A stretch of DNA of 64,000 nt from contig CANTGH010000001.1 of assembly GCA_947653235.1 (NCBI GenBank), positions 1-64,000 on the forward strand. The letters are read 5' to 3'. The translations under genes were made by a program, and so were the position numbers. How positions within the stretch are numbered: the first letter of the stretch is position 1; each line of letters begins with the position of its first letter. This DNA comes from an uncultured Clostridium sp. (lineage in GTDB: Bacteria; Bacillota; Clostridia; TANB77; CAG-508). Below the pieces are notes generated by a model. That model had not been told where the DNA came from. It searched no databases and saw nothing but the letters and a program-made list of their open reading frames with translations. Shown one piece after another: positions 7,842 to 16,952 of the stretch.

Positions 7842-9461
7842 CTATGATTCTTTTTTGGTTTTTTTGACTTGCTTTTCTGTTTGTTTTTTTGGTTGTTTCT
7901 TCGATTTTGTTTTTTTGTTTTTTTCTAATCGTTCAATTTCTTTTGCAATTTCTCTATTTTCTTTTATTTTTGCTTCTGTATTTTGAATGGATTCTACTCT
8001 TTCTTTATACTTTTCACTAAACTTACTTTTTTTATGAGGCTTTTTATCTTTTACATTTTGAGTTGCCTTTTTTTCAATTTCTTTCTTTTTCTTTCCTATC
8101 TTTTGTTTGGTTTTAATTCCTTTTTTATCTTCTTTCAAAATAGAATTTAATAATAAAAATTCAGTTCCATTTTGCTGATCTTTAAACTTTAATTCATTAC
8201 AAATTAATTCAATCACTGTTGAAGCAATCATAGCTGGATTATGTCTAATTCTATCATTTCTAATACAGGACATATCCTTCTGAATTATCTTTACTCCTAA
8301 GCCAGCTACTTCCATTAAATTTGCCTCTACAATTTCACTTCCATCTTTATTATATCTTCTAACATATTCAGGAACAACTTCTCCAGTATCCACTAAACAA
8401 TAATCAAAAACACCTTTTCCAACATGATCTTGAATCGCTTTAATGTGATCGGATAAAGTATAGTTATCGGTTTGTCCAAACTCTGTCATAATATTGGCTA
8501 CATACATTTTAATAGCTTTACTTTCTTTGATTGCCTTCGACACTTTTTTAACCAATAAATTAGGCAAAACATTCGTATACAAACTTCCTGGTCCAATAAT
8601 AATCGCCTCTGCTTCTTGAATTGCTTCAATTACTCCTGGGGCTGGTTTACAATTTGTAGGATTGATAAAAATTCGATGAATGACTTCTACTTTTTCTGAT
8701 ACCACTTCTGGAATCTTGTCTTTTTTCTCAACAATTGTTCCATCCGTCAATTCAGCACAAATCATAATTTCATCTAATGTAACTGGTAATACTTTTCCAT
8801 TAATATTCAAAACTTCTGTACTTTTTTGAATCGCTTCTGATATATTTCCATACAATTCATTCATAGCCGTTAAGTAAATATCTCCGAAATTTAAACCACG
8901 TAATCTTTCATTTTGAAAATTCAAATGCATTAATTCACTCATTAATCCTTCTTTATCTGACATGGCAATAATACTGCCTTTAATATCATCTAATGGTAAA
9001 GCATCCAGTGCTTTTCTAGATTCAGTTGGGATATTTCCATAATCTGACATCGTGACAATAGCAGTGATATTATTGGTATATTTTCTTAATCCCTCAATAA
9101 CTGTATTTAATCCTTTTCCACCACCAATTACAACAATTTTAGGTCCTTCATCATAAACTTTTCGATTAAAAATAAGAGATTTGATATTCACTTTCGCCTT
9201 TTTGCCTTTAATCGAATCATGATCATTAGCCTCTATTATAATTTCTAAATTTCTTTTTTGAATAAAAATAATACCAATCACAATCAAAACAAAACCAATA
9301 ACAAAAATCGCAATTATTTTTCCTAATTCTTGAAAGCTCATTTCTTCTGCTACCAAAACCAAAGTAAAACCATAACAAGCCAATGCAATACCTAAAACAA
9401 TCAAAAATATCCATCTTTTTACTTTCGCACTTGATTTAAACCATTCTAAAAACGATTTCAT
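7842..9461 (-). CDS. yvcK: YvcK/CofD-like gluconeogenesis factor with membrane anchor, 539 aa
   Basis: Two N-terminal membrane helices (about residues 17-35 and 42-66) precede a CofD-like Rossmann domain: VVIGGGKGLNTVIEGLRKYT, TMSDYGN, and IIIGPGSLYTNVLPNLL. Known family role: a UDP-sugar-binding regulator needed for growth on gluconeogenic carbon sources and for cell-wall assembly. The C-terminus carries an extra tail of about 95 residues rich in Lys/Glu, not seen in B. subtilis YvcK (317 aa). It overlaps nothing but sits 1 base from murB; murB-yvcK linkage is typical of Firmicutes. rapZ and whiA, its usual neighbours, are absent here. Confidence 0.88.
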   Translation of the reverse strand: MKSFLEWFKSSAKVKRWIFLIVLGIALACYGFTLVLVAEEMSFQELGKIIAIFVIGFVLIVIGIIFIQKRNLEIIIEANDHDSIKGKKAKVNIKSLIFNRKVYDEGPKIVVIGGGKGLNTVIEGLRKYTNNITAIVTMSDYGNIPTESRKALDALPLDDIKGSIIAMSDKEGLMSELMHLNFQNERLRGLNFGDIYLTAMNELYGNISEAIQKSTEVLNINGKVLPVTLDEIMICAELTDGTIVEKKDKIPEVVSEKVEVIHRIFINPTNCKPAPGVIEAIQEAEAIIIGPGSLYTNVLPNLLVKKVSKAIKESKAIKMYVANIMTEFGQTDNYTLSDHIKAIQDHVGKGVFDYCLVDTGEVVPEYVRRYNKDGSEIVEANLMEVAGLGVKIIQKDMSCIRNDRIRHNPAMIASTVIELICNELKFKDQQNGTEFLLLNSILKEDKKGIKTKQKIGKKKKEIEKKATQNVKDKKPHKKSKFSEKYKERVESIQNTEAKIKENREIAKEIERLEKNKKTKSKKQPKKQTEKQVKKTKKES

Positions 9462-9462
9462 T

Positions 9463-10387
9463 TTATTCCCCCTTCTCTTCCCCCATTACTATGATTTCTA
9501 GTTCAATCTCTTGGTTAAATAATTCTTTGACTTTTTTCTGAATATATTTTGTTAATGCCAAAACATCATTGGCTGTTGCATTTTCATGATTGACAATAAA
9601 ACCCGCATGTTTTGTTGAAACTTCTGCTCCTCCTATGCGATAACCCTTTAAGCCAGCTTGTTCAATCAGTTTAGCAGTCGGAATTTCGCCATTTCTTTTA
9701 AACGTACTTCCTGCATTTGGTAAATCAAGTGGCTGGTTTTGTCTTCTGGCTTTTTGATATTCTTCCATTTTTTGTTTGACTTTTTCTTTTTTACTATATT
9801 TCAATTTCATCGTTGTTTCTAGTAAAATTAACGAATTATTGGTAAAAGCACTTTTTCGATAGGCAAAATGATGTTCGTCTAAGCTAACTTCTTTTATCTG
9901 GCCATTCTCATCCATACATCTTGAACTAACAACAACATCTTTCATTTCCATACCATAAGCACCAGCATTCATCTTAACAGCACCACCGAAGCGTGCCTGG
10001 AATTCCTGACATACCTTCCAATCCAGTTAAACCATTTTCACATGCAATATGAGATAAACAGGCAAGTGAAATGCCACTTTGTGCCGTCAAATAAGCAAAT
10101 TCTCCTTGTTTTTTTATGGTATAGTCAGATTGTTCTAATTTCAAAACAAGACCACGTATGCCACCTTCACGAATCAGTAAATTCGTACCATTTCCAATAA
10201 TAAAAAATGGTATTTCATTCATTTTAGCTAAATGCAATATATTCTTTAATTCTTCTTCAGATTCTATTTTCACAAAATAATCTACATTCCCACCAATTTT
10301 AAAAGAAGTATGTTTGTACATTGGTTCATTTTGATAAATATTATTTTTTTTGACGATTTTTTCTAACTTTTCAGTCATATTATCCAT
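9463..10387 (-). CDS. murB: UDP-N-acetylenolpyruvoylglucosamine reductase MurB, CGG +1 shift
   Basis: Reduces UDP-GlcNAc-enolpyruvate to UDP-MurNAc (FAD, NADPH) in peptidoglycan precursor synthesis. The FAD-binding domain starts YKHTSFKIGGNVDYFV and continues with FFIIGNGTNLLIREGG. The zero frame reads GIPGTLRWCC-stop. Skipping the C of CGG (9988) gives GIPGTLGGAVKMNAGAYG, the near-invariant MurB motif, followed by the C-terminal domain (STFKRNGEIPTAKLIEQAGL with the catalytic Glu later). The joined length is 307 aa, normal for the family. MurB is normally essential, so a real inactivating frameshift is implausible. Confidence 0.93.
9986..9988 (-). other. CGG +1 recoding site 4 (MurB GTLGG)
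   Basis: CTT-CGG-T: skipping the C at 9988 gives CTT-GGT-GGT-GCT (L-G-G-A), the conserved double glycine of MurB. The zero frame stops 4 codons later at TAA. Confidence 0.93.
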
Positions 10388-10399
10388 TCATTTAAACCT

Positions 10400-10915
10400 C
10401 TATTCCCAATCATTAAAGCTATTTTCATCTTCGGTTTGTTTTGTACCATAGGTGGTAGCTGGCAAAAATAATTCTCGCGTTTCATTGTAAACTTCTCCTG
10501 TACTATAATTTACAATATAAGAATCAACTTTACTTTCCCCTAATCTCGCACTAATTCCTAATTTTTGTAAATCTTCCGCCCCTAAACGATAATAATAATC
10601 TTCTTGATACATTGGTGCATACTGTCCCAAGTCACCTATCATTTTCAAAATAATATTTGAATCATTAACTTGTGTCCCTAACCAAAACGAAACCTCTTCT
10701 TTATCGATTGATTTCTTTGTTTTTCCCACTGCTTGTGCAGCTGTATACTGTTCGATAACAGCTTGCCTAACAATTCCTAATTCCGTTTGCAACTTGTTTT
10801 GTTTTATTTCATTCATTCCTAAATAAGCTGTTGTTACTCCCGCTGTAATCAAAATCGATAATATAATCACTGTAATTACTAAAGCTATTAATGTAACACC
10901 TTTTTCGTTTTTCAT
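10400..10915 (-). CDS. type IV pilin-like protein, 171 aa
   Basis: The start is ATG 10915 (MKNEKGVTLIALVITVIILS), with GGAGA upstream; a GTG three codons earlier is less likely. The N-terminus is a class III signal: a short basic leader ending in Gly, then an uninterrupted hydrophobic helix, where a prepilin peptidase would cut before VTLIALVI. The rest is a soluble globular domain with no recognised family. It lies between spoIIP and murB on the same strand. No pilus assembly genes are in the window, so it may be a pseudopilin of an unlinked system. Confidence 0.75.
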   Translation of the reverse strand: MKNEKGVTLIALVITVIILSILITAGVTTAYLGMNEIKQNKLQTELGIVRQAVIEQYTAAQAVGKTKKSIDKEEVSFWLGTQVNDSNIILKMIGDLGQYAPMYQEDYYYRLGAEDLQKLGISARLGESKVDSYIVNYSTGEVYNETRELFLPATTYGTKQTEDENSFNDWE

Positions 10916-10995
10916 CTTTGGCACATCTCCTATTTTTGATATAGTTAAATATTATCATTTTTTTTATTTTTTTACAAGACTTTTTCTAAAATTTA

Positions 10996-12184
10996 TTATG
11001 GTGTACTTTCTTTCATTACACAATCAATAACATTAGCTAAATATTTCATGCTTGCATTGCATTGTTCAATTGTATTTCCTGTTGCACCAACCTCAATAAT
11101 AGCAGCTCCTTTACTTACCTGTTGATTGTATCTTGAATTTCTTAATATAATTGGTTTGAACAATCCTGGATACATTTGATTTGCTTTTTCTTGAATACGA
11201 ATCGCTAATTTCAAATTTTGTTGCCAATGGCTATGTTCCAAACCACCACCATCGGTTCCAATCACAAACATTAATTGAGCCACTTTTTCTTCACCAATTT
11301 GCACACACGGTGCATAATTGCTATTGCTTCCGAAGTGCATCACGGTGAATATCCAATACACAATCAACCGTAGAATACGTCGAAAGTAAATTTTTTATTG
11401 TTGAAAGTGCCCTTGTATACGAACCTGTGTAAGATGGATAATCGTGATATGTTTGATCATGAATAACCGTATATCCCTTTCCTGCCAAATAATTCGTTAA
11501 TTCTGTTCCCACTTTTGCCACCGAATAATTCAAATCCGTTGTTCGATAATTTCCCGTTGCTACATATTGTGAATTATCTAGTGGCGTATAACTTTCGCAT
11601 GTGTGTGTATGATAAATAATGATATCTTTTGTGTTACCATACGAAACATCTGGTGTAACCATTTGTTCTGTTAATGAATAATTGGATTCATTTTTGATTT
11701 GTACACTTTTATAAATATCGGTATACATATCCTTTTTATTATTTGTCTCAATCACTGCTGTTTGTACATTTTCATTTTGTACAATTGGTGCTTGCTGACT
11801 TTGATTTTCTTCAACTTTTGGTTCTTGTGTAGCAATTTCTGGGATAGGCTGGTTATCTAAATTTTCAAACTCTATTACTTCTTCTTGATTTTCCTTTTCC
11901 ATCATTTGTTCTTCTGCACCAGAAAAAATAGCCAGTTCTGCTACTAAAATTTTTTTCCATTCACTTTTTTTCGTGCTTTCATTTTTTTCAAAAAAATAAG
12001 AAACACTCAGATTATCTTTTATCATGCTAACATTAGTTTGTAATTCAATTTTTTTTCTATTGCTTGCCTTTTGATAAACTATTTGGGTAAGTTTAAACAT
12101 CATGGCTATCATTAAAATAATAAAAATTATTTTTACCATTCGTTTTAGTAACGTTTTTAAATTAATAACAGCTAAGTTAATCAT
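10996..12184 (-). CDS. spoIIP: stage II sporulation protein P, CGG +1 shift
   Basis: SpoIIP is the amidase/endopeptidase of the forespore engulfment complex with SpoIID and SpoIIM. An N-terminal membrane anchor (about residues 15-36) precedes a Glu/Gln-rich linker (about 95-150) and the catalytic domain with IIIYHTHTCESYTP (zinc His) and VLDIHRDAL. The zero frame ends three codons after CGG at codon 285. Skipping the C at 11332 gives DIHRDALGSNSNYAPCVQIG and a further 111 residues, including LMFVIGTDGGGLEHSHW and IEVGATGNT. The joined length of 395 aa is close to B. subtilis SpoIIP. The start ATG 12184 has GAGGAG upstream. Confidence 0.92.
11330..11332 (-). other. CGG +1 recoding site 5 (SpoIIP)
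   Basis: CTT-CGG-A: skipping the C at 11332 gives CTT-GGA-AGC (L-G-S) right after the DIHRDA motif. The zero frame ends CGG-AAG-CAA-TAG. Confidence 0.9.
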
Positions 12185-12261
12185 ACATAAACTCTCCTCA
12201 TAAAGTATATGGAGAAGAATTTATTTTATGACTTAAAAACACTTCTTTTTTTATCTTAAAT

Positions 12262-12305
12262 TAACAAAAAAAGACCGAGCTTAATAAAAGTTCGATCCTT
12301 TCTTA
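12262..12305 (-). terminator. terminator downstream of cdd
   Basis: An imperfect stem (GGATCGA / TCGGTCT on the minus strand) is followed by seven T, between the cdd stop and the spoIIP start. Confidence 0.6.
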
Positions 12306-12354
12306 ATTTTATTATATCACATTTCCCCCATTTTGTCAATCCTTTTCATCAAAG

Positions 12355-12747
12355 TCATATCTCAAACGCATAAGGCAATAATTCCTTTATATTGTATTCT
12401 TTGATGACATTTTCATTTATGGTATCTATTTTAAAATCTTTTCCTACAAATTCACTGATAAATTGTCTACAATAACCACAAGGTAAACACTCTTCTAATT
12501 CATCTATGGATTTTCCCCCAACAATTACAATTCTTTCAAAATTTGTTTCTCCTTCCGAAATCGCTTTGACAAAAGCTACTCTTTCCGCACAAATGGATTG
12601 TATGCCATGATTGGCTATGTTACAACCTGTGTAGGTTTTGCCATCGGTTGTTCTAAGTACAGCACCTACTTTAAAATGACTATAGTCATCTCGTGCCTTT
12701 TGCATTGCTTTTTTAGCTAATTCAATATCTTTTTCTATTTCATTCAT
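12355..12747 (-). CDS. cdd: cytidine deaminase, 130 aa
   Basis: Deaminates cytidine and deoxycytidine to uridine in pyrimidine salvage. Zinc-site motifs are visible: CAERVAFVKAIS (Cys plus catalytic Glu, about residues 52-63) and LPCGYCRQFISE (two Cys, about 87-98). The length is typical of homotetrameric CDA (about 130-136 aa). Its start overlaps the 3' end of the upstream membrane-protein gene by 8 bases, so they are probably one transcript. Confidence 0.95.
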   Translation of the reverse strand: MNEIEKDIELAKKAMQKARDDYSHFKVGAVLRTTDGKTYTGCNIANHGIQSICAERVAFVKAISEGETNFERIVIVGGKSIDELEECLPCGYCRQFISEFVGKDFKIDTINENVIKEYNIKELLPYAFEI

Positions 12748-13472
12748 TGTTTTTTCTCCTTATCCTAATTCGTAAATCATCAATCCAATCTTTTTTATAT
12801 TTCAATGAAATATAACCGATTCCACTCGCAACAAAAGCACCTAGAATATCAACCATTAAATCTTCCATAGTGTCTTGCAAAGCTTCCCTTCCAACCAATT
12901 GGGTGCCATCTTTTAATTTGTATTTTTGCATATTCGTTCCAAGCAATCCATCTGACGTAAATTCATAAACTTCCCAAACAACACCAACCATAATCGCAAA
13001 AGCAAAGGCAAAAAAAGCAATAAAAAAGGGTGATAACGTTACTTTTTCAACATCATTATTCAGAACATCGATTAGCGAAAATCCAATAAATCCTGTCATA
13101 GCACCACTTAGCATGTGTAAAATAGTGTCCCAATAAGGAATGGTATAATAAAAATCTCGTACTTCTCCTAAAAAAATCGAGGAATATAAAAATAATACAT
13201 ACAAATAATAAATTTTACTTGGAATTTCTACTTTCCACTTTTTAGTCAATATACCTGGTAATATCATAGCAAATATTCCTAATATACATTCTAAAAACAT
13301 TAAAATATAATCACTTCTAACCCTTTGATCCATTCCGACTTGGATTTAAACTATTCGATGTTGTTACAATTTTATACAATAAAAATCCAATGGGTGCTAC
13401 AAAACTTATCATAACAGTGGCACTAAAAATTTGACCGATTTTTTCTTTGATTTTGGGCGTTAATGTTTTCAT
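12740..13472 (-). CDS. multi-pass membrane protein, CGG +1 shift joins N-terminus
   Basis: The upstream frame starts at ATG 13472 behind a good GGAGA site (MKTLTPKIKEKIGQIF...) and has one membrane helix (residues 15-33). It meets CGG at codon 46 and would stop 6 codons later. Skipping the C at 13337 runs into the 198-residue frame containing five further hydrophobic segments (for example LFLYSSIFLGEV, MLSGAMTGFIGFSLI, VGVVWEVYEFTSDGL). That second frame has an ATG of its own (13333) but no ribosome binding site. The joined product is 243 aa. The WEVYEF...DTMEDLMVDILGAF pattern resembles small VanZ/YpjA-like membrane proteins; no firm family. Confidence 0.72.
13335..13337 (-). other. CGG +1 recoding site 6 (membrane protein)
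   Basis: AGT-CGG-A: skipping the C at 13337 gives AGT-GGA-ATG-GAT (S-G-M-D). Support is weaker than at other sites because the downstream frame has its own ATG; the absence of a ribosome binding site there favours the shift. Confidence 0.65.
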
Positions 13473-13480
13473 ATTTTCTC

Positions 13481-14287
13481 CTATCCGATTAATTTTTGAA
13501 TGTTGATTATTAGTCTTCCTGATTTTGTTTGACGTTCTATTTCCTTTACAATAAATTTCCCTTTTCCTCGAATTGTTATTCTATCACCACAATTTATTTT
13601 TTTGGAAAATTTCACCTCTATCTTATCATTTAACAATACTTTTTGTTCTTTCATGATTTCAACAGCTTTTGTTCTAGAACATTTGGCAAGTTCTGCTACC
13701 AAATTATCCAATCTCATGGAAGATACAATAAGACTTAAATCTGCAAACTCTCTTTCTTTTGGTTCTACCTTGCCAATCGGAATAATCTCACAACTAGCAC
13801 TTTTAAAACGAGTTAATTGTGGTAAATGAGTGTTTAAAAAATCTGCTATCTCATTAAGAACCACTATATCAGCACCATTTTCACGTACTAAAATATCTCC
13901 CACTTTTTCTCGATTTATCCCTAATTTCAAAATAGCACTCAAATAAATTCTATGCTCATATGTCAAATCTTTAGGTAATTGAATTTGAAGTGCGGATACC
14001 ATTTTATCTAAATTTTTTAGTACCATTTCTTTGGAAAACTTCTTTGGGAAAAAAAGCAATATTTGTCGCTCTGAATAATTCCCATTTCCACCAAAAAATA
14101 AATAAGGTTGAAATTTTTTTTGTTGTAAAAAATGCTCTGCTAATATCGTTTCTGATTCTTTTAAAAAATCAGTATGGGTTATTTTATTTTTTGAAATAGC
14201 AAATTGATATTGATCTTCAATTTTGGCTTCTAATAATTTTCTTACCTTTTCTTGCTCAAATTGGCTTTCTCGATTATTCTCAAACAT
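13481..14287 (-). CDS. ylmH: YlmH/RqcP2-like S4-domain RNA-binding protein, 268 aa
   Basis: The N-terminal YlmH domain (residues 1-180; FFGGNGNYSERQILLFFP, YLSAILKLGINREKVGDIL) is followed by an S4 domain (about 190-250; MRLDNLVAELAKCSRTKAVE, KVLLND). Family members bind stalled 50S-peptidyl-tRNA and rescue ribosomes; in B. subtilis the gene is linked to division genes. Here it overlaps the 3' end of dxs by 46 bases on the same strand, so it is probably co-translated. A ribosome-rescue factor is worth noting in a genome with unusual decoding, but nothing links the two directly. Confidence 0.85.
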   Translation of the reverse strand: MFENNRESQFEQEKVRKLLEAKIEDQYQFAISKNKITHTDFLKESETILAEHFLQQKKFQPYLFFGGNGNYSERQILLFFPKKFSKEMVLKNLDKMVSALQIQLPKDLTYEHRIYLSAILKLGINREKVGDILVRENGADIVVLNEIADFLNTHLPQLTRFKSASCEIIPIGKVEPKEREFADLSLIVSSMRLDNLVAELAKCSRTKAVEIMKEQKVLLNDKIEVKFSKKINCGDRITIRGKGKFIVKEIERQTKSGRLIINIQKLIG

Positions 14288-16167
14288 CCTTTTCCTCTAC
14301 TTTTAACAGATTCTAATTCTTGCTTTATTGTCATAATCTGACGTAAAATACTTTCGTCATCCAAGTTATATTTTTGTTCGATTTGAGTACAAGAACCATG
14401 TTTGACAAATTCGTCTGGATAACCCATTTTCAAAATTTCGCAGTTTAGTTTGTAAACCCATGCTAATTGTTCTATTTCACTTCCTAATCCGCATTTTATA
14501 CTCGCATCTTCTAGAGTTACTACAATAGATGACTGTTTCATAAATTGTAGTATCGTCTCTTCATCCAATGGTTTCAAAAATCGTGCATTGATAACAGTTG
14601 CTTCGATGTCATTTTCTTTCAGTTTTTGTGCTATACGATACGCTTTTGCAACATATTTTCCAATTCCAATCAAACAAATATCGTTTCCTTTTTGCAATAT
14701 TTCACTTTTTCCAAGACAAATTTTCTCTTGTTGCTTAAATTCTCTTTCTTCTCCGCCTCTTGGATAACGTAGTAATACTGGCTTTTTCAAATTAACAGCA
14801 AATTCCAACATCGCTTCTAATTCATAAAAATCCTTAGGTGCCATAATTGTAAAGTTGGGTATAATATTAGTAAAAGCCATATCCAATAATCCTTGATGCG
14901 TTTCACCATCGTTTCCAACAATTCCACTTCTGTCTGAACAAATGATAACAGGCAAGTTTAAAATAGCCACATCATGTACCAATTGATCAAAAGCTCGTTG
15001 AATAAAAGATGAATACATTGGTACAACTGGAATCATGCCAGCTTGTGCAAGACCTGCTGCTAATCCAACTGCATGTTGCTCAGCAATTCCTACATCAAAA
15101 AATCGTTGAGGAAATTCTTTAGCAAACTTCATCAAACCAGTTCCATCTTTCATAGCAGCCGTTATTGCTATGATATTAGCATTACTTTTAGCAAGCTGAA
15201 CTAATTTTTCACCAAATATTTTAGAATAATCAAATTTGGCTTTTCCAATCTTTTCCCCTGTTAATTTATCGAATTTAGATGTACTATGAAAAACATCTGG
15301 ACTATCTTCAGCTGGTTTATATCCTTTTCCTTTTTTGGTCAAAACATGAATGAGAATTGGACCAGATTGCTCTTTTGCACACTCGAAAATATTTTCTAAT
15401 TCTTCCAAATTATGACCATCTACTGGTCCTAAATAGCGAAATCCTATATCTTCAAAATACATTTTGGGAATGACCAATTGTTTAATTCCACGTTTAGCCT
15501 TTTGAATAATTTTGACAACTTCTTCTCCTACAACAGGTATTTTATTAATCGTTCTTTTTCCTTTGATATTAACCTTAGTGTATAATCCTTTGGTTCTTAG
15601 TTTGGAAAGAAGTAGGGAAATACCACCTACATTTGGGGAAATGCTCATTTCATTATCGTTGAGTATAACAATCATATCAGTATTACTGCTTCCTACATCA
15701 TTTAGTGCTTCCAATGCCATACCACCTGTTAATGCTCCATCACCAATCACAGCCAGTACTTTTCTAGTCTCCCCTTTGATATGTCTAGCTCTCGCCATGC
15801 CTAAAGCAATCGAAATGGAAGTACTACTGTGTCCTGTATTAAAGCAGTCATAAATACTTTCCGATACTTTCGGAAATCCTGCCAAACCATCCATTTGTCT
15901 TAAAGTGTTCAATTGATTTTTTCGACCAGTCAGCATTTTATGTATATAAGTTTGATGTCCCACATCCCAAACAATTTTATCAATTGGTGTATGAAACACC
16001 GAATGTAAGGCAATAGTAAGTTCTACAACACCTAGATTGGAAGCTAAATGTCCTCCTGTATTTGATACGGTATCAATAATTTTTTCGCGTAATTCTTTTG
16101 CTAATTGTTTTTTTTCTTCTAGACTAAGTTGTCGCAAATCTTCGGGATAGTTCACTCTTTCTAACAT
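14242..16167 (-). CDS. dxs: 1-deoxy-D-xylulose-5-phosphate synthase, 641 aa
   Basis: First enzyme of the MEP isoprenoid pathway, condensing pyruvate and glyceraldehyde 3-phosphate with thiamine diphosphate. Motifs: HLASNLGVVELTIALHSVF (residues 41-59), GHQTYIHKMLTGR, the ThDP motif IGDGALTGGMALEALND (about 147-163), VTKKGKGY-like VLTKKGKGYKPAE, the catalytic Glu region DVGIAEQHAVGLAAG, and SGIVGNDGETHQG. Length is normal (620-640). It is followed without a gap by ylmH, which overlaps it. Confidence 0.97.
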   Translation of the reverse strand: MLERVNYPEDLRQLSLEEKKQLAKELREKIIDTVSNTGGHLASNLGVVELTIALHSVFHTPIDKIVWDVGHQTYIHKMLTGRKNQLNTLRQMDGLAGFPKVSESIYDCFNTGHSSTSISIALGMARARHIKGETRKVLAVIGDGALTGGMALEALNDVGSSNTDMIVILNDNEMSISPNVGGISLLLSKLRTKGLYTKVNIKGKRTINKIPVVGEEVVKIIQKAKRGIKQLVIPKMYFEDIGFRYLGPVDGHNLEELENIFECAKEQSGPILIHVLTKKGKGYKPAEDSPDVFHSTSKFDKLTGEKIGKAKFDYSKIFGEKLVQLAKSNANIIAITAAMKDGTGLMKFAKEFPQRFFDVGIAEQHAVGLAAGLAQAGMIPVVPMYSSFIQRAFDQLVHDVAILNLPVIICSDRSGIVGNDGETHQGLLDMAFTNIIPNFTIMAPKDFYELEAMLEFAVNLKKPVLLRYPRGGEEREFKQQEKICLGKSEILQKGNDICLIGIGKYVAKAYRIAQKLKENDIEATVINARFLKPLDEETILQFMKQSSIVVTLEDASIKCGLGSEIEQLAWVYKLNCEILKMGYPDEFVKHGSCTQIEQKYNLDDESILRQIMTIKQELESVKSRGKGCLRIIEKANLSKKR

Positions 16168-16181
16168 ATTTTGTTTCTCCT

Positions 16182-16832
16182 TTAAATAACGAAATAGGTG
16201 ATTATACTGGTAATAACTGGTACTGTTACATTGTCAGTTCCTTTGGCTGAAATTGCTTCTAAAATCGTTGCGACTAAGGATAGCAAAATGGCTTTTAACA
16301 CAAACCATTCTGTATGACAATAGGCAAAAACCGCTAATGTAATCATAAAGGCTGTCACAAACATGACACTTGAACCAGCTAATGTTTTCGTATCGCCAAA
16401 TATTGTATATTCTTTGCTTTTGATCGTTTTTCCCACAATAGCTGCAAATCCATCACCATAAGCCATAATAAAAAATCCAACAAAACCAATCCAGTGATTA
16501 TTGGTTACAACATACGATAATAGGACAAGTGGAATTAACGAAAAAGCAAAATATACGGTTCCTAAACTGCTATTGTTTTCTTTATCTCGTTCCATTACCT
16601 GAATTAAATTTCCTCGATAGGATACAAAATTAATAACAACAAATGCAAGCGGAGGAATAATGGCATAAATCCAATGATCAAAAAAAGCCATGGCAATTAA
16701 CCACCAGTTTGATAATAAAATATGAATAAATTTTCGACTTGCTTCTTTATCTAATTTTTCAAAATACCCAGCAGATAACATCAAAACACCTATGTATACA
16801 AAAGAAACAACAATTCCTAATATATTTTTCAT
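16182..16832 (-). CDS. CDP-diglyceride/dolichol-kinase-like membrane enzyme, 216 aa
   Basis: The start is ATG 16832 (MKNILGIVVSFVYIG), preceded by GAGGAGGAAACAT; the frame from 16907 has no site. There are seven hydrophobic segments. ASRKFIHILLSNWW near residue 30, MAYGDGFAAIVGKTI (about 120-134) and FGDTKTLAGSSVMF match the CTP-transferase-like pattern of phosphatidate cytidylyltransferases, phytol kinase and dolichol kinase. It likely acts on a lipid alcohol at the membrane; next to dxs, an isoprenoid alcohol kinase is an attractive but unproven reading. Confidence 0.75.
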   Translation of the reverse strand: MKNILGIVVSFVYIGVLMLSAGYFEKLDKEASRKFIHILLSNWWLIAMAFFDHWIYAIIPPLAFVVINFVSYRGNLIQVMERDKENNSSLGTVYFAFSLIPLVLLSYVVTNNHWIGFVGFFIMAYGDGFAAIVGKTIKSKEYTIFGDTKTLAGSSVMFVTAFMITLAVFAYCHTEWFVLKAILLSLVATILEAISAKGTDNVTVPVITSIITYFVI

Positions 16833-16907
16833 ATGTTTCCTCCTCAAAATTAGTTGTATTGTATCATATTTTTTTACTCGATAGCAAGAAAGACACAAAA
16901 CTTTCAC

Positions 16908-16943
16908 AAAAAAACCAGCTTTTTTTCAATTGCTGGCTTTTTA
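16908..16943 (-). terminator. terminator after the TadE-like gene
   Basis: On the minus strand AAAAAGCCAGC, a loop and GCTGGTTTTTTTG form a stem with a T run, 10 bases beyond the stop at 16953. Confidence 0.75.
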
Positions 16944-16952
16944 TGAATAATT

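Noticed and set aside
9463..10387. murB as two separately translated genes
   Set aside because: The second frame has an ATG but no ribosome binding site, and the break cuts through the most conserved motif of the enzyme.
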